From Terriglobales bacterium (GTDB taxonomy: Bacteria; Acidobacteriota; Terriglobia; Terriglobales; Acidobacteriaceae), in assembly GCA_035651995.1 (NCBI GenBank), contig DASRER010000048.1:1-64000 (forward strand): a stretch of 64,000 bases of DNA, written 5' to 3'. The translations under genes were made by a program, and so were the position numbers. Below are positions 1-7,397 of the stretch, one piece after another (within the stretch, counting starts at the first letter, position 1; each line of letters opens with the position of its first letter). The notes under the pieces were generated by a model, which had not been told where the DNA came from, did not search any database, and saw only the letters and a list, made by a program, of their open reading frames with translations.

Positions 1-1
1 G

Positions 2-130
2 AAAATCGAGCGCACCTTCGCCTGGTTGCACACCTATCGCCGCATCGAGATACGCCACGACCGCATCCTTGCTGTGTATCGAGGCTTCTTCCACCTCGCC
101 TGCCTGATGATTACGTTGAGGTATTTATGA
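2..130 (+). CDS. IS5-family-type transposase, C-terminal end (runs off the left edge)
   Basis: An open frame enters from the left edge and stops at 128-130. Its visible 42 residues contain ERTFAWLHTYRR followed by a run of Arg/His and the closing FFHLACLMITLRYL. This is the typical last segment of IS5-group DDE transposases, where the conserved Glu of the DDE triad lies in the E-R-x-F-x-W-L block. Only the tail is inside the window, so I cannot tell whether the element is intact. It abuts an ABC-transporter remnant within about 15 bases, so the element or a derivative probably caused that truncation. Confidence 0.7.
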   Translation, partial: KIERTFAWLHTYRRIEIRHDRILAVYRGFFHLACLMITLRYL

Positions 131-143
131 AACCAGCTCTAAT

Positions 144-368
144 CAAAAGCTCGGTTCGACCATGCTGTTCGTCTCCCACGACCTGCTCTCGGTGGCGGCG
201 ATTTGCGACCGCATCGCGATCATCCATGACGGCGAGATCGTGGAAACGGGTGAAACCGAACGCATCTTCATGCGTCCCCAGCACCCCTACACGCAGCAGC
301 TTGTCGCTGCCCTGCCTGCACAGCCCGCATTCAAGCAACGAAATGTCGCGAAGATCGCGGCGACGTGA
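144..368 (+). pseudogene. Oligopeptide/dipeptide ABC transporter ATPase, C-terminal remnant
   Basis: The frame reads QKLGSTMLFVSHDLLSV, the H-loop region of an ABC ATPase (switch His in SHDL). It then continues with CDRIAIIHDGEIVETG and ends with RPQHPYTQQLVAALP, the tail characteristic of OppD/DppD-type peptide importers (the HPYT motif). Walker A, signature and Walker B regions are missing because sequence upstream of about 140 belongs to the IS5-type element. An ATG at 162 exists, but a 68-residue product could not hydrolyse ATP. Read this as a dead 3' fragment of a peptide-import ATPase. Confidence 0.75.
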
Positions 369-405
369 GAGCCGCTTCCCGATAGCGCCAATGCCCGGAA
401 GTGGA

Positions 406-510
406 GTGAGCTGGTTTCAGAACCTGTTCGACGCCCGGCGGAAGATCGCGGCGTGGCAGAAGGAGTACAACGAAGAGCGTCCGCACAGCAGCTTGGCCTG
501 TCGCGCGCCC
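406..510 (+). pseudogene. IS3-family transposase (OrfB) C-terminal remnant
   Basis: About 35 residues match the end of an IS3-group OrfB: VSWFQNLFDARRKIAAWQ, EYNEERPHSSL and ACRAP. The ERPHSSL block is the hallmark of IS3 transposase C-termini. A second fragment at 31505-32043 on the minus strand carries nearly the same residues, so both derive from the same or sister elements. No integrase core (DDE region) precedes it, and it sits directly behind the ABC-ATPase remnant, so this is a non-functional scrap. Confidence 0.75.
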
Positions 511-528
511 AGCCTACAATCATCATCC

Positions 529-598
529 AAGGCTCCTTCTTCCCCAGCGTCTTTAGGCCCTCCAGTCCAAGACGCTGCTAGGGTAAGCTCGGAGCCTT
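529..598. repeat. Nested inverted repeat behind the IS3 remnant
   Basis: An outer pair AAGGCTCC (529-536) / GGAGCCTT (591-598) encloses an inner pair CAGCGTCTT (545-553) / AAGACGCTG (569-577). Both pairs are perfect. It could fold as a two-tier hairpin of about 70 bases. No gene clearly uses it. It may be debris of the IS3 element end or a transcription end structure. Confidence 0.4.
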
Positions 599-655
599 CG
601 CTCTTATCCAATCAACCCTTTTTCCCCACGTCAATCTCGATTTTGGGTGCCCCAT

Positions 656-686
656 CCTTTGCGGAGCGCGGTTTGCTCCGCAAAGG
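656..686. repeat. Perfect 12-bp hairpin
   Basis: CCTTTGCGGAGC (656-667) and its exact complement GCTCCGCAAAGG (675-686) flank a 7-base loop. The hairpin lies in about 650 bases (511-1191) with no recognisable gene. Neither side has a convincing T-run, so it is not a standard intrinsic terminator. Its shape suggests a dispersed palindromic intergenic element. Confidence 0.5.
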
Positions 687-898
687 GGTGGGAGCTCGCC
701 ACCAGCATTATCGCTGGAGAATAGATTGGGACGCGTGGCCCACTCAGCCTTCCTTCGGCTTGAGTGGCGGCAGTTCCCAGATCCTCTGTCAAGCCCCTAA
801 AATCCGGCAAACGTCCTCAACTTCAACCAAACACTCACAATAAATATCGCGCCACCCTTCCCATTCTCCCCACCGATTTTGCTACTCTAAAGGTGGAT

Positions 899-933
899 GC
901 CCCGCCCGCGAGCCGGCCTCGCGGCAGCGGGGC
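899..933 (+). terminator. Terminator-like GC hairpin
   Basis: GCCCCGC (899-905) pairs with GCGGGGC (927-933), and an inner CGCGAG / CTCGCG pair (907-912 / 918-923) extends the stem. It is followed by TTGTTATTT. No coding gene sits immediately upstream, so it may end read-through transcription from the mobile-element zone or belong to a short unannotated RNA. Confidence 0.4.
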
Positions 934-1191
934 TTGTTATTTGACAACTGATTGAGCCGTCGAGCTTTAAGACCTCGGTCTTAAACCAGCTCCAGTCAAT
1001 ACTTTGCCGGGAAAGAGCCGCGCAACTGCTTGCAAACAATAGAGGGCACCCGGGGGCAAGGGGGGGAGGGGCAGCTCACACTTAGCGGAGCGGCCGGTGC
1101 AGGCCCGGGCGCGTTCATTGGCCTGGCCGAGCTCCAGGAAAGTGCAGTCCCTCAGCGGTTTTTGCAGCGATGCGACAGAAAAAAAAACGAT

Positions 1192-1268
1192 TGGTCGGGG
1201 CGACAGGATTTGAACCTGTGACCCCCTGCGCCCAAGGCAGGTGCGCTACCAGGCTGCGCTACGCCCCG
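1192..1268 (-). tRNA. tRNA-Pro (UGG anticodon)
   Basis: On the minus strand the acceptor arm CGGGGCG (from 1268) pairs with CGCCCCG (1196-1202). The anticodon stem CCTGC/GCAGG carries loop CTTGGGC, giving anticodon UGG. The T-arm contains GGTTCAAATCC. The 3' end CCA is encoded (1192-1194). All arms are canonical and the length is 77 nt with CCA. It stands alone, with no other tRNA nearby. Confidence 0.96.
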
Positions 1269-1357
1269 ACACGGCGACAGGCGGGAGTTCCAACCTTGAG
1301 TTTAACACTGACTGCTCGTCGCGCACTTTCGGCGCCCATCGAAACTCGATGTCGCTT

Positions 1358-1870
1358 CTATCGCCACAGCCACCGCACCAACACCACCAGCACGGCCAGC
1401 GGCAGGAGCGCCAGGCCGAGCAGAATCATTCCCAGAATCCCCAGGAACAGCCAATCGCGCCAGCTCTGCCGGCGTCGCTCGGCGCGGCCCTGCAGCAGGT
1501 TGAAGTTCATGCGGTTCGACTTCCAGTAAAAGTCGAACGCGTCGCCCACCACGGGCAGCGCGCCGCCGACCGAATCGATGGCGATATTGGCGAGCATGCG
1601 CACCAGCGTCACGCGTGGCAGGCCCCGCCTCCATCCCGCGTAGATCACCAGGAACGAACCAATCGCCGCCAGGGCGTCCCCCAACCCGGGCAGCAATCCG
1701 AGCAGCGGATCGATTCCGAAGCGCAGCCCGACCACGGGAAGGCGAAATCCGTCGTCCAGCAGCGAGACGATGCGCTCCAGCAGGTCGTCGCTGGGACCGG
1801 CGAAGCTCCGGCCGCGCATGACGAACGGCTCGTCGGGCGAAATGATTTCCGGTTCGCGTTGCGCTTTCAT
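1358..1870 (-). CDS. DUF4112 membrane protein
   Basis: A 170-residue protein with the DUF4112 pattern: an LLDDGFRLPVVGLRFGIDP segment, then LLGLLPGLGDAL and a first hydrophobic stretch (about 65-80), a second glycine-rich segment GGALPVVGDAFDFYWKSN (about 100-120), and a strongly hydrophobic C-terminal helix ending in VVLVRWLW. This family of small integral membrane proteins has no established function. The ATG at 1870 gives the full family length. It reads toward tRNA-Pro and is divergent from the 2H-phosphoesterase gene, so the two share about 100 bases of promoter region. Confidence 0.85.
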   Translation of the reverse strand: MKAQREPEIISPDEPFVMRGRSFAGPSDDLLERIVSLLDDGFRLPVVGLRFGIDPLLGLLPGLGDALAAIGSFLVIYAGWRRGLPRVTLVRMLANIAIDSVGGALPVVGDAFDFYWKSNRMNFNLLQGRAERRRQSWRDWLFLGILGMILLGLALLPLAVLVVLVRWLWR

Positions 1871-1951
1871 CAGCTCGCGGCCTGCTCCAGACTGGCGCTG
1901 GGCCCATCATCTCACGCGCCGCGGGCAATCGGCGGCCGGCGCGAGCGGGCG

Positions 1952-1957
1952 TATAAT
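1952..1957 (+). promoter_or_regulatory. -10 box (TATAAT) for the 2H-phosphoesterase gene
   Basis: A perfect TATAAT ends 16 bases before the ATG at 1974, with no recognisable -35 hexamer or Shine-Dalgarno. If used, the transcript would start only about 9 bases before the start codon. Confidence 0.5.
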
Positions 1958-1973
1958 TCCCGAATCATCGCAG

Positions 1974-2525
1974 ATGAAGCAGCCTCTGTACGCCCTGGTT
2001 ACCTACGTTCAGGATTCGGTCGGTCAGTTCGTGGAAGACCTGCGCCACCAGCTTCATCCCGACCACGCCCATCTTCCCGCCCACATCACCTTGATGCCGC
2101 CTCGTCCGCTCGCCGGCAGCGAAGCCGACGCCATTGAGATGACCTCTCAGGTCTGCTCGTCCGTCGAACCGTTCGAGGTCGGACTCGGCGATGTGGAAAG
2201 CTTCGTCCCGCTCACGCCCACGGTCTTCATCCGCGTGGCGCACGCCGCCTACCGCATGCGCGAGCTGCACGACAGGTTGAACACCGGCGCCCTCGCCTTC
2301 ACCGAGCCCTGGCCCTACATGCCGCACCTCACGATCGTCAAAAGTGACTCGGAGCAGACCTCCCGGCATGATTTCCACCTGGCGCGCCAGCGCTGGGCTG
2401 CCTACGCCGGCGCGAAGCGCGTTCGGGTGGAACAGCTCACCTTCGTTCGCGAGGGCGAAAACCGCACCTGGCACGACATTGCTCCGATCCCGCTCGGCCG
2501 CCGCCTCGCGCCCCTAATGCGCTGA
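1974..2525 (+). CDS. 2'-5' RNA ligase / 2H phosphoesterase family protein
   Basis: The 183-residue protein has the two histidine motifs of the 2H superfamily: HITL near residue 41 and HLTI near residue 123. These act on 2',3'-cyclic or 2',5'-phosphodiester bonds in RNA-like substrates. The length fits LigT/CPDase-type members. The frame stays open further upstream, but the ATG at 1974 starts the conserved block (MKQPLYALVTYV) and lies just behind TATAAT, so I chose it. The overall sequence resembles the broad '2'-5' RNA ligase family' more than canonical ThpR, so no symbol is given. The substrate cannot be read from sequence. Confidence 0.85.
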   Translation: MKQPLYALVTYVQDSVGQFVEDLRHQLHPDHAHLPAHITLMPPRPLAGSEADAIEMTSQVCSSVEPFEVGLGDVESFVPLTPTVFIRVAHAAYRMRELHDRLNTGALAFTEPWPYMPHLTIVKSDSEQTSRHDFHLARQRWAAYAGAKRVRVEQLTFVREGENRTWHDIAPIPLGRRLAPLMR

Positions 2526-2670
2526 AGTCCCGCTCTTGCGGAAGCCGCTTTGAGCCAGCCGCCACCAGCCAACAGCGGCTGTCGGTACATGTCCTTCCGC
2601 GCGTACATGTCCTTTCCCCATCTTGGCGGACCTCGCAGGCAGGTCTAAAAGTGAAGATGGAGGTAGAGGC

Positions 2671-3939
2671 ATGCACATCGGCGTATACGGCTCCGGATAC
2701 CTGGCGACGATCGGCTCGGCCTGCCTGGCCGACTTCGGTACACCCGTCACCTGCTACGACAAGGACACGGAGCGCGTCTTCGGCCTCGCCGAGGGCAACG
2801 TCCCGTTCTACGAGAAGAACCTTCAGGACGTGATTCGCCGCAACGTGCGCGCCGGCCGCCTGATCTACTCCACCGACCAGGAATCGTTCGCGCGCAAGTC
2901 GCAGGTCATCTTCCTGGCGCAGGATTCGCAGCGCTACATCGAGGACATGGCGCTCAACCTGGCGCAGATGGCGTCGCCGGAGACCATCTTCGTGGTCATG
3001 ACGCCCTCGCCCGTAGGCACGGCGCGCCGCATCGAGCAGCGCCTGACCTCGGCCGGGCTCCAGCAGGTCGTCGTCACACAGCCGGTGTTCCTCACCGACG
3101 GATGCGCCGTCGAAGACTTCAACTGGCCCGACCGCATCGTGCTCGGCGCCGATTCGCCGCAGGCCGTCCTCACGCTCAAGCAGATTTATCGGCCGCTGGT
3201 GATGCGCGGCGTTCCCGTCATCGTGACCAACCACGAAACGGCGGAGCTGGTGCGCGAGGCCTCCACCGCCTTCGTCGCCACCAAGATTTCCTTCATTAAC
3301 GAGCTCGCCAGTTTGTGCGAGCACGTCAAGGCCGACTCCATGGACCTGGCCCTCGCGCTCGGCCTTGACAAGAAAATCGGCCCGCGCTGCCTCCAGCCCG
3401 GCGCTGCCCTGGGTGGTTCGTTCGTCGAGTCGGAGATGGAGTCGCTCGCCGAGCTGGCCTACGGCAACGGCGTCTCGCTCAAGGTCCTCACCGCCGCGCG
3501 CGAAGTCAACCGCGCCCTGTGCGACACGGTGGTGAGCAAAATCAGCTCGCTCGTGCACAACATCGCCGGAAAGGAAGTTGGCATCCTTGGCCTGGCATTC
3601 AAGCCGCACACCAGTTCGGTGGCCGGCTCGGCGTCGCTCACGGTGGCGCGCAAGCTGGCCTCCGCCGGCGCGCGCGTCCGTGCCTACGATCCGGTGGCCC
3701 AGGCGGAAGCGCGCGAGCAGCTGCAATCGGCCGTGCGCTTCTGCGAAACGCCCTACCTGGCTGCCGAAGGCGCCGATGCTCTGGTGGTCGGAACCGGCTG
3801 GCCCGAGTTCCGCTCGCTCGACTTCGACAAGATCAAGAAGCAGCTGCGCCAGCCCATCATCATCGACACCAAGAACCTGCTCGATGGTGCGCACCTGCGC
3901 TCCATGGGCTTCCAGTACGCGGGCGTCGGCCGCGCCTAG
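2671..3939 (+). CDS. UDP-glucose 6-dehydrogenase-like protein lacking the catalytic cysteine
   Basis: A 422-residue protein with the three-part UGDH/nucleotide-sugar dehydrogenase layout: Rossmann start MHIGVYGSGYLAT, the NVPFYEKNL block, the central ATKISFINELASLCE helix with its conserved Lys and Asn, and a C-terminal UDP-binding half (LGLAFKPHTSSV). The family's active-site motif GGSCFPKD reads GGSFVESE here (around residue 248-255). The nucleophilic Cys, the Lys and the Asp are therefore all absent, and two-step oxidation by the usual thiohemiacetal route looks impossible. ATG at 2671 follows a good GGAGG. Either it performs a different reaction or it is a regulatory or degenerate paralogue. 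Confidence 0.85.
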   Translation: MHIGVYGSGYLATIGSACLADFGTPVTCYDKDTERVFGLAEGNVPFYEKNLQDVIRRNVRAGRLIYSTDQESFARKSQVIFLAQDSQRYIEDMALNLAQMASPETIFVVMTPSPVGTARRIEQRLTSAGLQQVVVTQPVFLTDGCAVEDFNWPDRIVLGADSPQAVLTLKQIYRPLVMRGVPVIVTNHETAELVREASTAFVATKISFINELASLCEHVKADSMDLALALGLDKKIGPRCLQPGAALGGSFVESEMESLAELAYGNGVSLKVLTAAREVNRALCDTVVSKISSLVHNIAGKEVGILGLAFKPHTSSVAGSASLTVARKLASAGARVRAYDPVAQAEAREQLQSAVRFCETPYLAAEGADALVVGTGWPEFRSLDFDKIKKQLRQPIIIDTKNLLDGAHLRSMGFQYAGVGRA

Positions 3940-4055
3940 CTGGCCGGCCGAATCCCCGCATTTTGACGACGGCGCCGCCCGACGCCGTCGGGCTGAGAGA
4001 TCGCGCCCCGCCCGCAGCAGAGCGCCGGCACGTCTTTCAGCCCAGAGGGCATCCG

Positions 4056-4083
4056 GCCCGGAGTGGCCCAACCCACTCCGGGC
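4056..4083. promoter_or_regulatory. Perfect 11-bp inverted repeat upstream of the hexosaminidase gene
   Basis: GCCCGGAGTGG (4056-4066) and CCACTCCGGGC (4073-4083) pair perfectly around a 6-base loop. The repeat lies behind the UGDH-like gene and ends four bases before a TATATT box. It may be a terminator without a U-tract or an operator covering the -35 region of the GH20-ROK operon. Confidence 0.5.
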
Positions 4084-4086
4084 TGC

Positions 4087-4092
4087 TATATT
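4087..4092 (+). promoter_or_regulatory. -10-like box (TATATT) for the GH20 gene
   Basis: TATATT is the only AT-rich hexamer in a GC-rich gap and lies 22 bases before the GH20 start at 4115. Confidence 0.4.
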
Positions 4093-4114
4093 GGCCGCGC
4101 ATTTCACCAGGCCA

Positions 4115-6325
4115 ATGCGAAAACCACCCGCGGTCCTCTTCCTGCTGCTCTCCTGCTCTTTCGCTTTCGCGCAAACACCGTCAGCCGATCTGAAGCTCAT
4201 CCCTGCCCCGCGCGAAGTTCAGCGCAAATCCGGATCGTTCGCCATTGGCGCATCCACCCGCATCGTGCTCGCGTCGCGCACTGCGGCCGAGGACCGCATC
4301 AGCGCAGAAATGCTCGCCGAAGAGATTGAGCGCGCGACTGGCCGCAAGCCCCGAATCACTACCGGCGGCGCGTCCGGCAGCGGCCTGATCTTCCTTGGTC
4401 GGAGCAGCGCTGACGCGAACGCCCGCGCTTCGAACACGGCAATAGCGGACGAGGAAGGCTACGAAATCGTGGCTGAGCCGGCGCGCGTGGTCATCACCGC
4501 GCGCACCGCGGCCGGTGTTTTCTACGGCGGGCAGACGTTGCGGCAGCTCATTCAACCGGGCGAACGCGGCAGCGCGTCGATCCCTGCGCTCACGATTCGC
4601 GACTGGCCCGCCATGCGCTGGCGTGGCGTACACATCGACCTGAGCCGCGGCCCTGTTCCCACGCTGACCGCGCTCAAGAGTTACGTGCGGACACTTGCCG
4701 AGTACAAAATCAACATGTTCGCGCTTTACATCGAACACGTTTTCGATTACGAGGCGCATCCGCTCATCGCGCCAAAGGAAGGTTCGCTCAATGCCGCCGA
4801 GGTTCGCGAACTTGTGGAGTACGCGCGCCGCTACCACGTCCTCATACTGCCCGAGCAGCAGGCGTTCGGGCATTTGCACCATGTCCTGAAGAGCGAGGTG
4901 TACAGCGATCTGGCGGAGACGCCGCACGGACACGTGCTCGCCCCGGTCAACCCGCAGTCCTACGACCTGATCAAGTCGCTCTACGCCGAACTCGTGCCGC
5001 TGTTCCCCGCTCCGTTCTTCCACATCGGCTCCGACGAAACCTTCGAGCTCGGCATGGGGCAGACATGGACGCGCGCCACCCAGGTGGGACTTGGCCGCGT
5101 GTACCTCGAGCACCTGCAAAAAGTCTCCGAGATCATGCAGCCCTACCACAAGCGGCTCATGTTCTGGGGCGACGTCGCCATCAAGTACAAAGAGCTGCTC
5201 AACATTCTTCCCAAGGACATGATCGCGGTCGCCTGGGAGTACGACGCGCAGCCCGATTTCACGCCCAAGATCAAACCGTTTCGCGACGCGGGCCTCGACG
5301 TCGTCGTTTCGCCCGGTGCGAACAACTGGAACCTGATCTGGCCCAACTTCAATGCCGCCTTCGTCAACATCCGCAATTTCGTGCGCGACGGCCAGAAGCT
5401 CGGCGCCATCGGCATGCTGAACACCACCTGGGCCGACGACGGCGAAGCGCTGTTCGGCATGACCTGGCCCGCCCTGGTCTTCGGCGCGCAATGCTCGTGG
5501 CAGGCAGGCGAGTGCTCCATCGAACAGTTTTCCAACAGCTACGACTGGGCGTTCTATCGCAACAACGATTCCACGTTCCGCGATGTCATCCTGAACCTGA
5601 ACCGCAGCCATGCCCTGCTCACCGGCGCCGCCGCTGGCCTGGCGAACGACGACAGCTTCTGGCTGGATCCGTTCACCGAGGGCGGCTCGGTGTGGAACAA
5701 TCGCGCTCTTCCCGCCGCCCGTGATCTGCGTATCGCAGCCGAGCGCGGACTCGAATCGCTGTATCGAAACGGCGCCAAAGCGCGCCTCCACGCTGACACC
5801 GTCGACTTCCTCCGCCTGGCCGCGATGCGCCTCGATGCTCTGGGCATGAAAATTCAGTTCTCAACCGAGATCAGCCGCTACTACATGGACGCGTATCTGA
5901 ACATGAACGATCGCGACCGCGTTCGCCGCGACCTGCACGAGATTTCCGCGATCAACGCGCGCCTGGAAGACCTTCGCGACACGACCACGCGCCTGCGTGG
6001 CATTTATTCCGACGTCTGGCTGAAGGAGAACCGCCCTTACTGGTTGCAGAACGTGCTTGTCCGTTATGACACGCTCGCCGAGATCTACCAGCAGAAGATC
6101 ATGCACGTGAAAGGCGCGCAAACGCAGTTCCGCCTGCAGCAAACGCTGCCCACACCGCAGCAGATCGGCTTCTACGTCGTGCCGGGCGCGCCACCGGTGC
6201 CCGCAACCCTGCCCCCACCGCTGCCGCCGCCGGCCGGGCCGGTCCCTGCGTCCGCTGGATCGGCCGCTGCCCCTAACCCGGCTGTTTCGCCGGCGGCGGC
6301 TGCGCCGCCCGCTGCTCCGAAGTAG
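4115..6325 (+). CDS. Secreted GH20 beta-N-acetylhexosaminidase
   Basis: A 736-residue exo-enzyme that removes terminal beta-GlcNAc/GalNAc from chito-oligosaccharides or peptidoglycan-type glycans. Residues 1-20 are a signal peptide (FLLLSCSFAFAQ). A GH20b-like N-terminal domain follows, then the TIM barrel beginning around MRWRGVHIDLSRG. The catalytic pair is visible in HIGSDET (His303, Asp307, Glu308), where Asp holds the acetamido group and Glu is the acid. The last roughly 45 residues are a low-complexity Pro/Ala tail, unusual for the family. ATG 4115 starts the signal peptide, although the frame is open upstream. A ROK kinase follows after 7 bases, so the two are co-transcribed and give extracellular release followed by cytoplasmic phosphorylation of GlcNAc. 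Confidence 0.92.
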   Translation: MRKPPAVLFLLLSCSFAFAQTPSADLKLIPAPREVQRKSGSFAIGASTRIVLASRTAAEDRISAEMLAEEIERATGRKPRITTGGASGSGLIFLGRSSADANARASNTAIADEEGYEIVAEPARVVITARTAAGVFYGGQTLRQLIQPGERGSASIPALTIRDWPAMRWRGVHIDLSRGPVPTLTALKSYVRTLAEYKINMFALYIEHVFDYEAHPLIAPKEGSLNAAEVRELVEYARRYHVLILPEQQAFGHLHHVLKSEVYSDLAETPHGHVLAPVNPQSYDLIKSLYAELVPLFPAPFFHIGSDETFELGMGQTWTRATQVGLGRVYLEHLQKVSEIMQPYHKRLMFWGDVAIKYKELLNILPKDMIAVAWEYDAQPDFTPKIKPFRDAGLDVVVSPGANNWNLIWPNFNAAFVNIRNFVRDGQKLGAIGMLNTTWADDGEALFGMTWPALVFGAQCSWQAGECSIEQFSNSYDWAFYRNNDSTFRDVILNLNRSHALLTGAAAGLANDDSFWLDPFTEGGSVWNNRALPAARDLRIAAERGLESLYRNGAKARLHADTVDFLRLAAMRLDALGMKIQFSTEISRYYMDAYLNMNDRDRVRRDLHEISAINARLEDLRDTTTRLRGIYSDVWLKENRPYWLQNVLVRYDTLAEIYQQKIMHVKGAQTQFRLQQTLPTPQQIGFYVVPGAPPVPATLPPPLPPPAGPVPASAGSAAAPNPAVSPAAAAPPAAPK

Positions 6326-6332
6326 CCGCCAT

Positions 6333-7352
6333 ATGTTTTCGGCAAACAGCCTGGTGCTCGGTGTGGACGTGGGCGGCACCAAGGTCGCCGCCGGCCTGGT
6401 GGACGCTCGCGGCCAGATCGTGCACAAGGCGCGCCGCCCGATGGTCGCGAATCGCGACGCCGAAGACGCACTGGCCGTGGTTCTGCGCGCCGCCGATGCT
6501 GCGCTGGCTTTGCCCGCGGCGCGGGAGGCCAACATCGAAGCCGCCGGCATCAGCGCTCCCGGCTACATTGATTCCGAATCCGGCGCGGTCATCGGCGCTA
6601 CCAACCTTCCGTGCTGGCGCGGCTTTCCGCTGGCGCGCCGTGTTGCCGAACATACCGGTCTGGCAACCCGCATCGACAACGACGGCAACGCCGCCGCCCT
6701 GGCCGAGGCGGTCTGGGGATCGGGCGCCGGCTATCGCAGTGTCTTCTACGTGACCATCGGAACCGGCATCGGCACGGGCATGGTTTTCGATGGCCGCATC
6801 CATCACGGCCGGACCGGCGGCGCAGGCGAAGGCGGCCACGTGAGCATCGACTACCGTGGACCGCGCTGCCTTTGCGGCAAGCGCGGATGCATCGAGATGT
6901 ACGCCGCCGGACCGGCGATCGCTGCCCGCGCGCAGGGTGCGCTGGCGGCCGCAGGCAGGCGCCGCTCGGCTCCATCGAAACGCGAAGCATCGCTGCTGCG
7001 TGAATTGGCTTGCGGCAAATTAAAGGCTGTAACGGCGGAAGTCGTCGGCAAGGCCGCGTTGGAAGGCGATGCGCTCGCGAATGCGGTGTTGCGCGAGGTC
7101 GCCGACCACCTGGCGGTGTGGCTGGGCAACATCGTTGATCTGCTCGAGCCCGACGTCATCGTTGTGGGCGGCGGGCTCGGGCACCTGATGGCCAGCTTCT
7201 TCGGACACATGCGCGAGCGGATGTCGCGCTGGTCCATAAACCCGCGCTCTTCCGAGATTCCCATCGTCGGCGCCATGTACGGCGCCGAAAGCGGCATTGC
7301 AGGCGCCGCCGCCCTGTGGCAGGAAGCTCAGGGTCGTGGCGCCGGCGTGTAA
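6333..7352 (+). CDS. ROK-family sugar kinase (probable N-acetylglucosamine/glucokinase)
   Basis: A 339-residue ROK kinase without an N-terminal helix-turn-helix, so an enzyme rather than a repressor. It begins with the ATP-binding GVDVGGTKVAAGLVD. Asp and Asn of the IDNDGNAAALAEA block sit at the sugar site, and the zinc motif CLCGKRGCIE is complete. The closing VIVVGGGLG/AALWQEA region is normal. It lies 7 bases behind the GH20 gene and faces nagA and a GlmS-like SIS gene, so GlcNAc is the most likely substrate, giving GlcNAc-6-P for NagA. Glucose or another hexose cannot be excluded from sequence. Confidence 0.88.
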   Translation: MFSANSLVLGVDVGGTKVAAGLVDARGQIVHKARRPMVANRDAEDALAVVLRAADAALALPAAREANIEAAGISAPGYIDSESGAVIGATNLPCWRGFPLARRVAEHTGLATRIDNDGNAAALAEAVWGSGAGYRSVFYVTIGTGIGTGMVFDGRIHHGRTGGAGEGGHVSIDYRGPRCLCGKRGCIEMYAAGPAIAARAQGALAAAGRRRSAPSKREASLLRELACGKLKAVTAEVVGKAALEGDALANAVLREVADHLAVWLGNIVDLLEPDVIVVGGGLGHLMASFFGHMRERMSRWSINPRSSEIPIVGAMYGAESGIAGAAALWQEAQGRGAGV

Positions 7353-7365
7353 TTTCCCGCCGATC

Positions 7366-7390
7366 TCCGTGTCTCTGTGTCTCTGTGGTG
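7366..7390. repeat. Dispersed 'gtgtctctgtgtctctgtgg' intergenic element
   Basis: A short tandem of TGTCTC units between the convergent ROK and SIS genes. The same wording in inverted form occurs at 23955-24025. These resemble dispersed non-coding repeats seen in many environmental high-GC genomes. Confidence 0.5.
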
Positions 7391-7397
7391 GATGCGC

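Noticed and set aside
529-598. Integron attC site
   Set aside because: It has nested inverted repeats of plausible size, but no R/L core sites (GTTRRRY / RYYYAAC) and no integrase or cassette genes.
3990-4040. Possible TPP riboswitch (ggctgaga wording)
   Set aside because: Only the CTGAGA core is present. The second conserved segment (ACCTGAT...GGATAATGCC type) is missing and no thiamine gene follows.
2437-4200. A 587-codon minus-strand frame over the UGDH-like gene
   Set aside because: Antisense shadow with biased composition. The plus-strand protein has clear family motifs.
4181-5791. A 536-codon minus-strand frame
   Set aside because: Antisense shadow of the GH20 gene.
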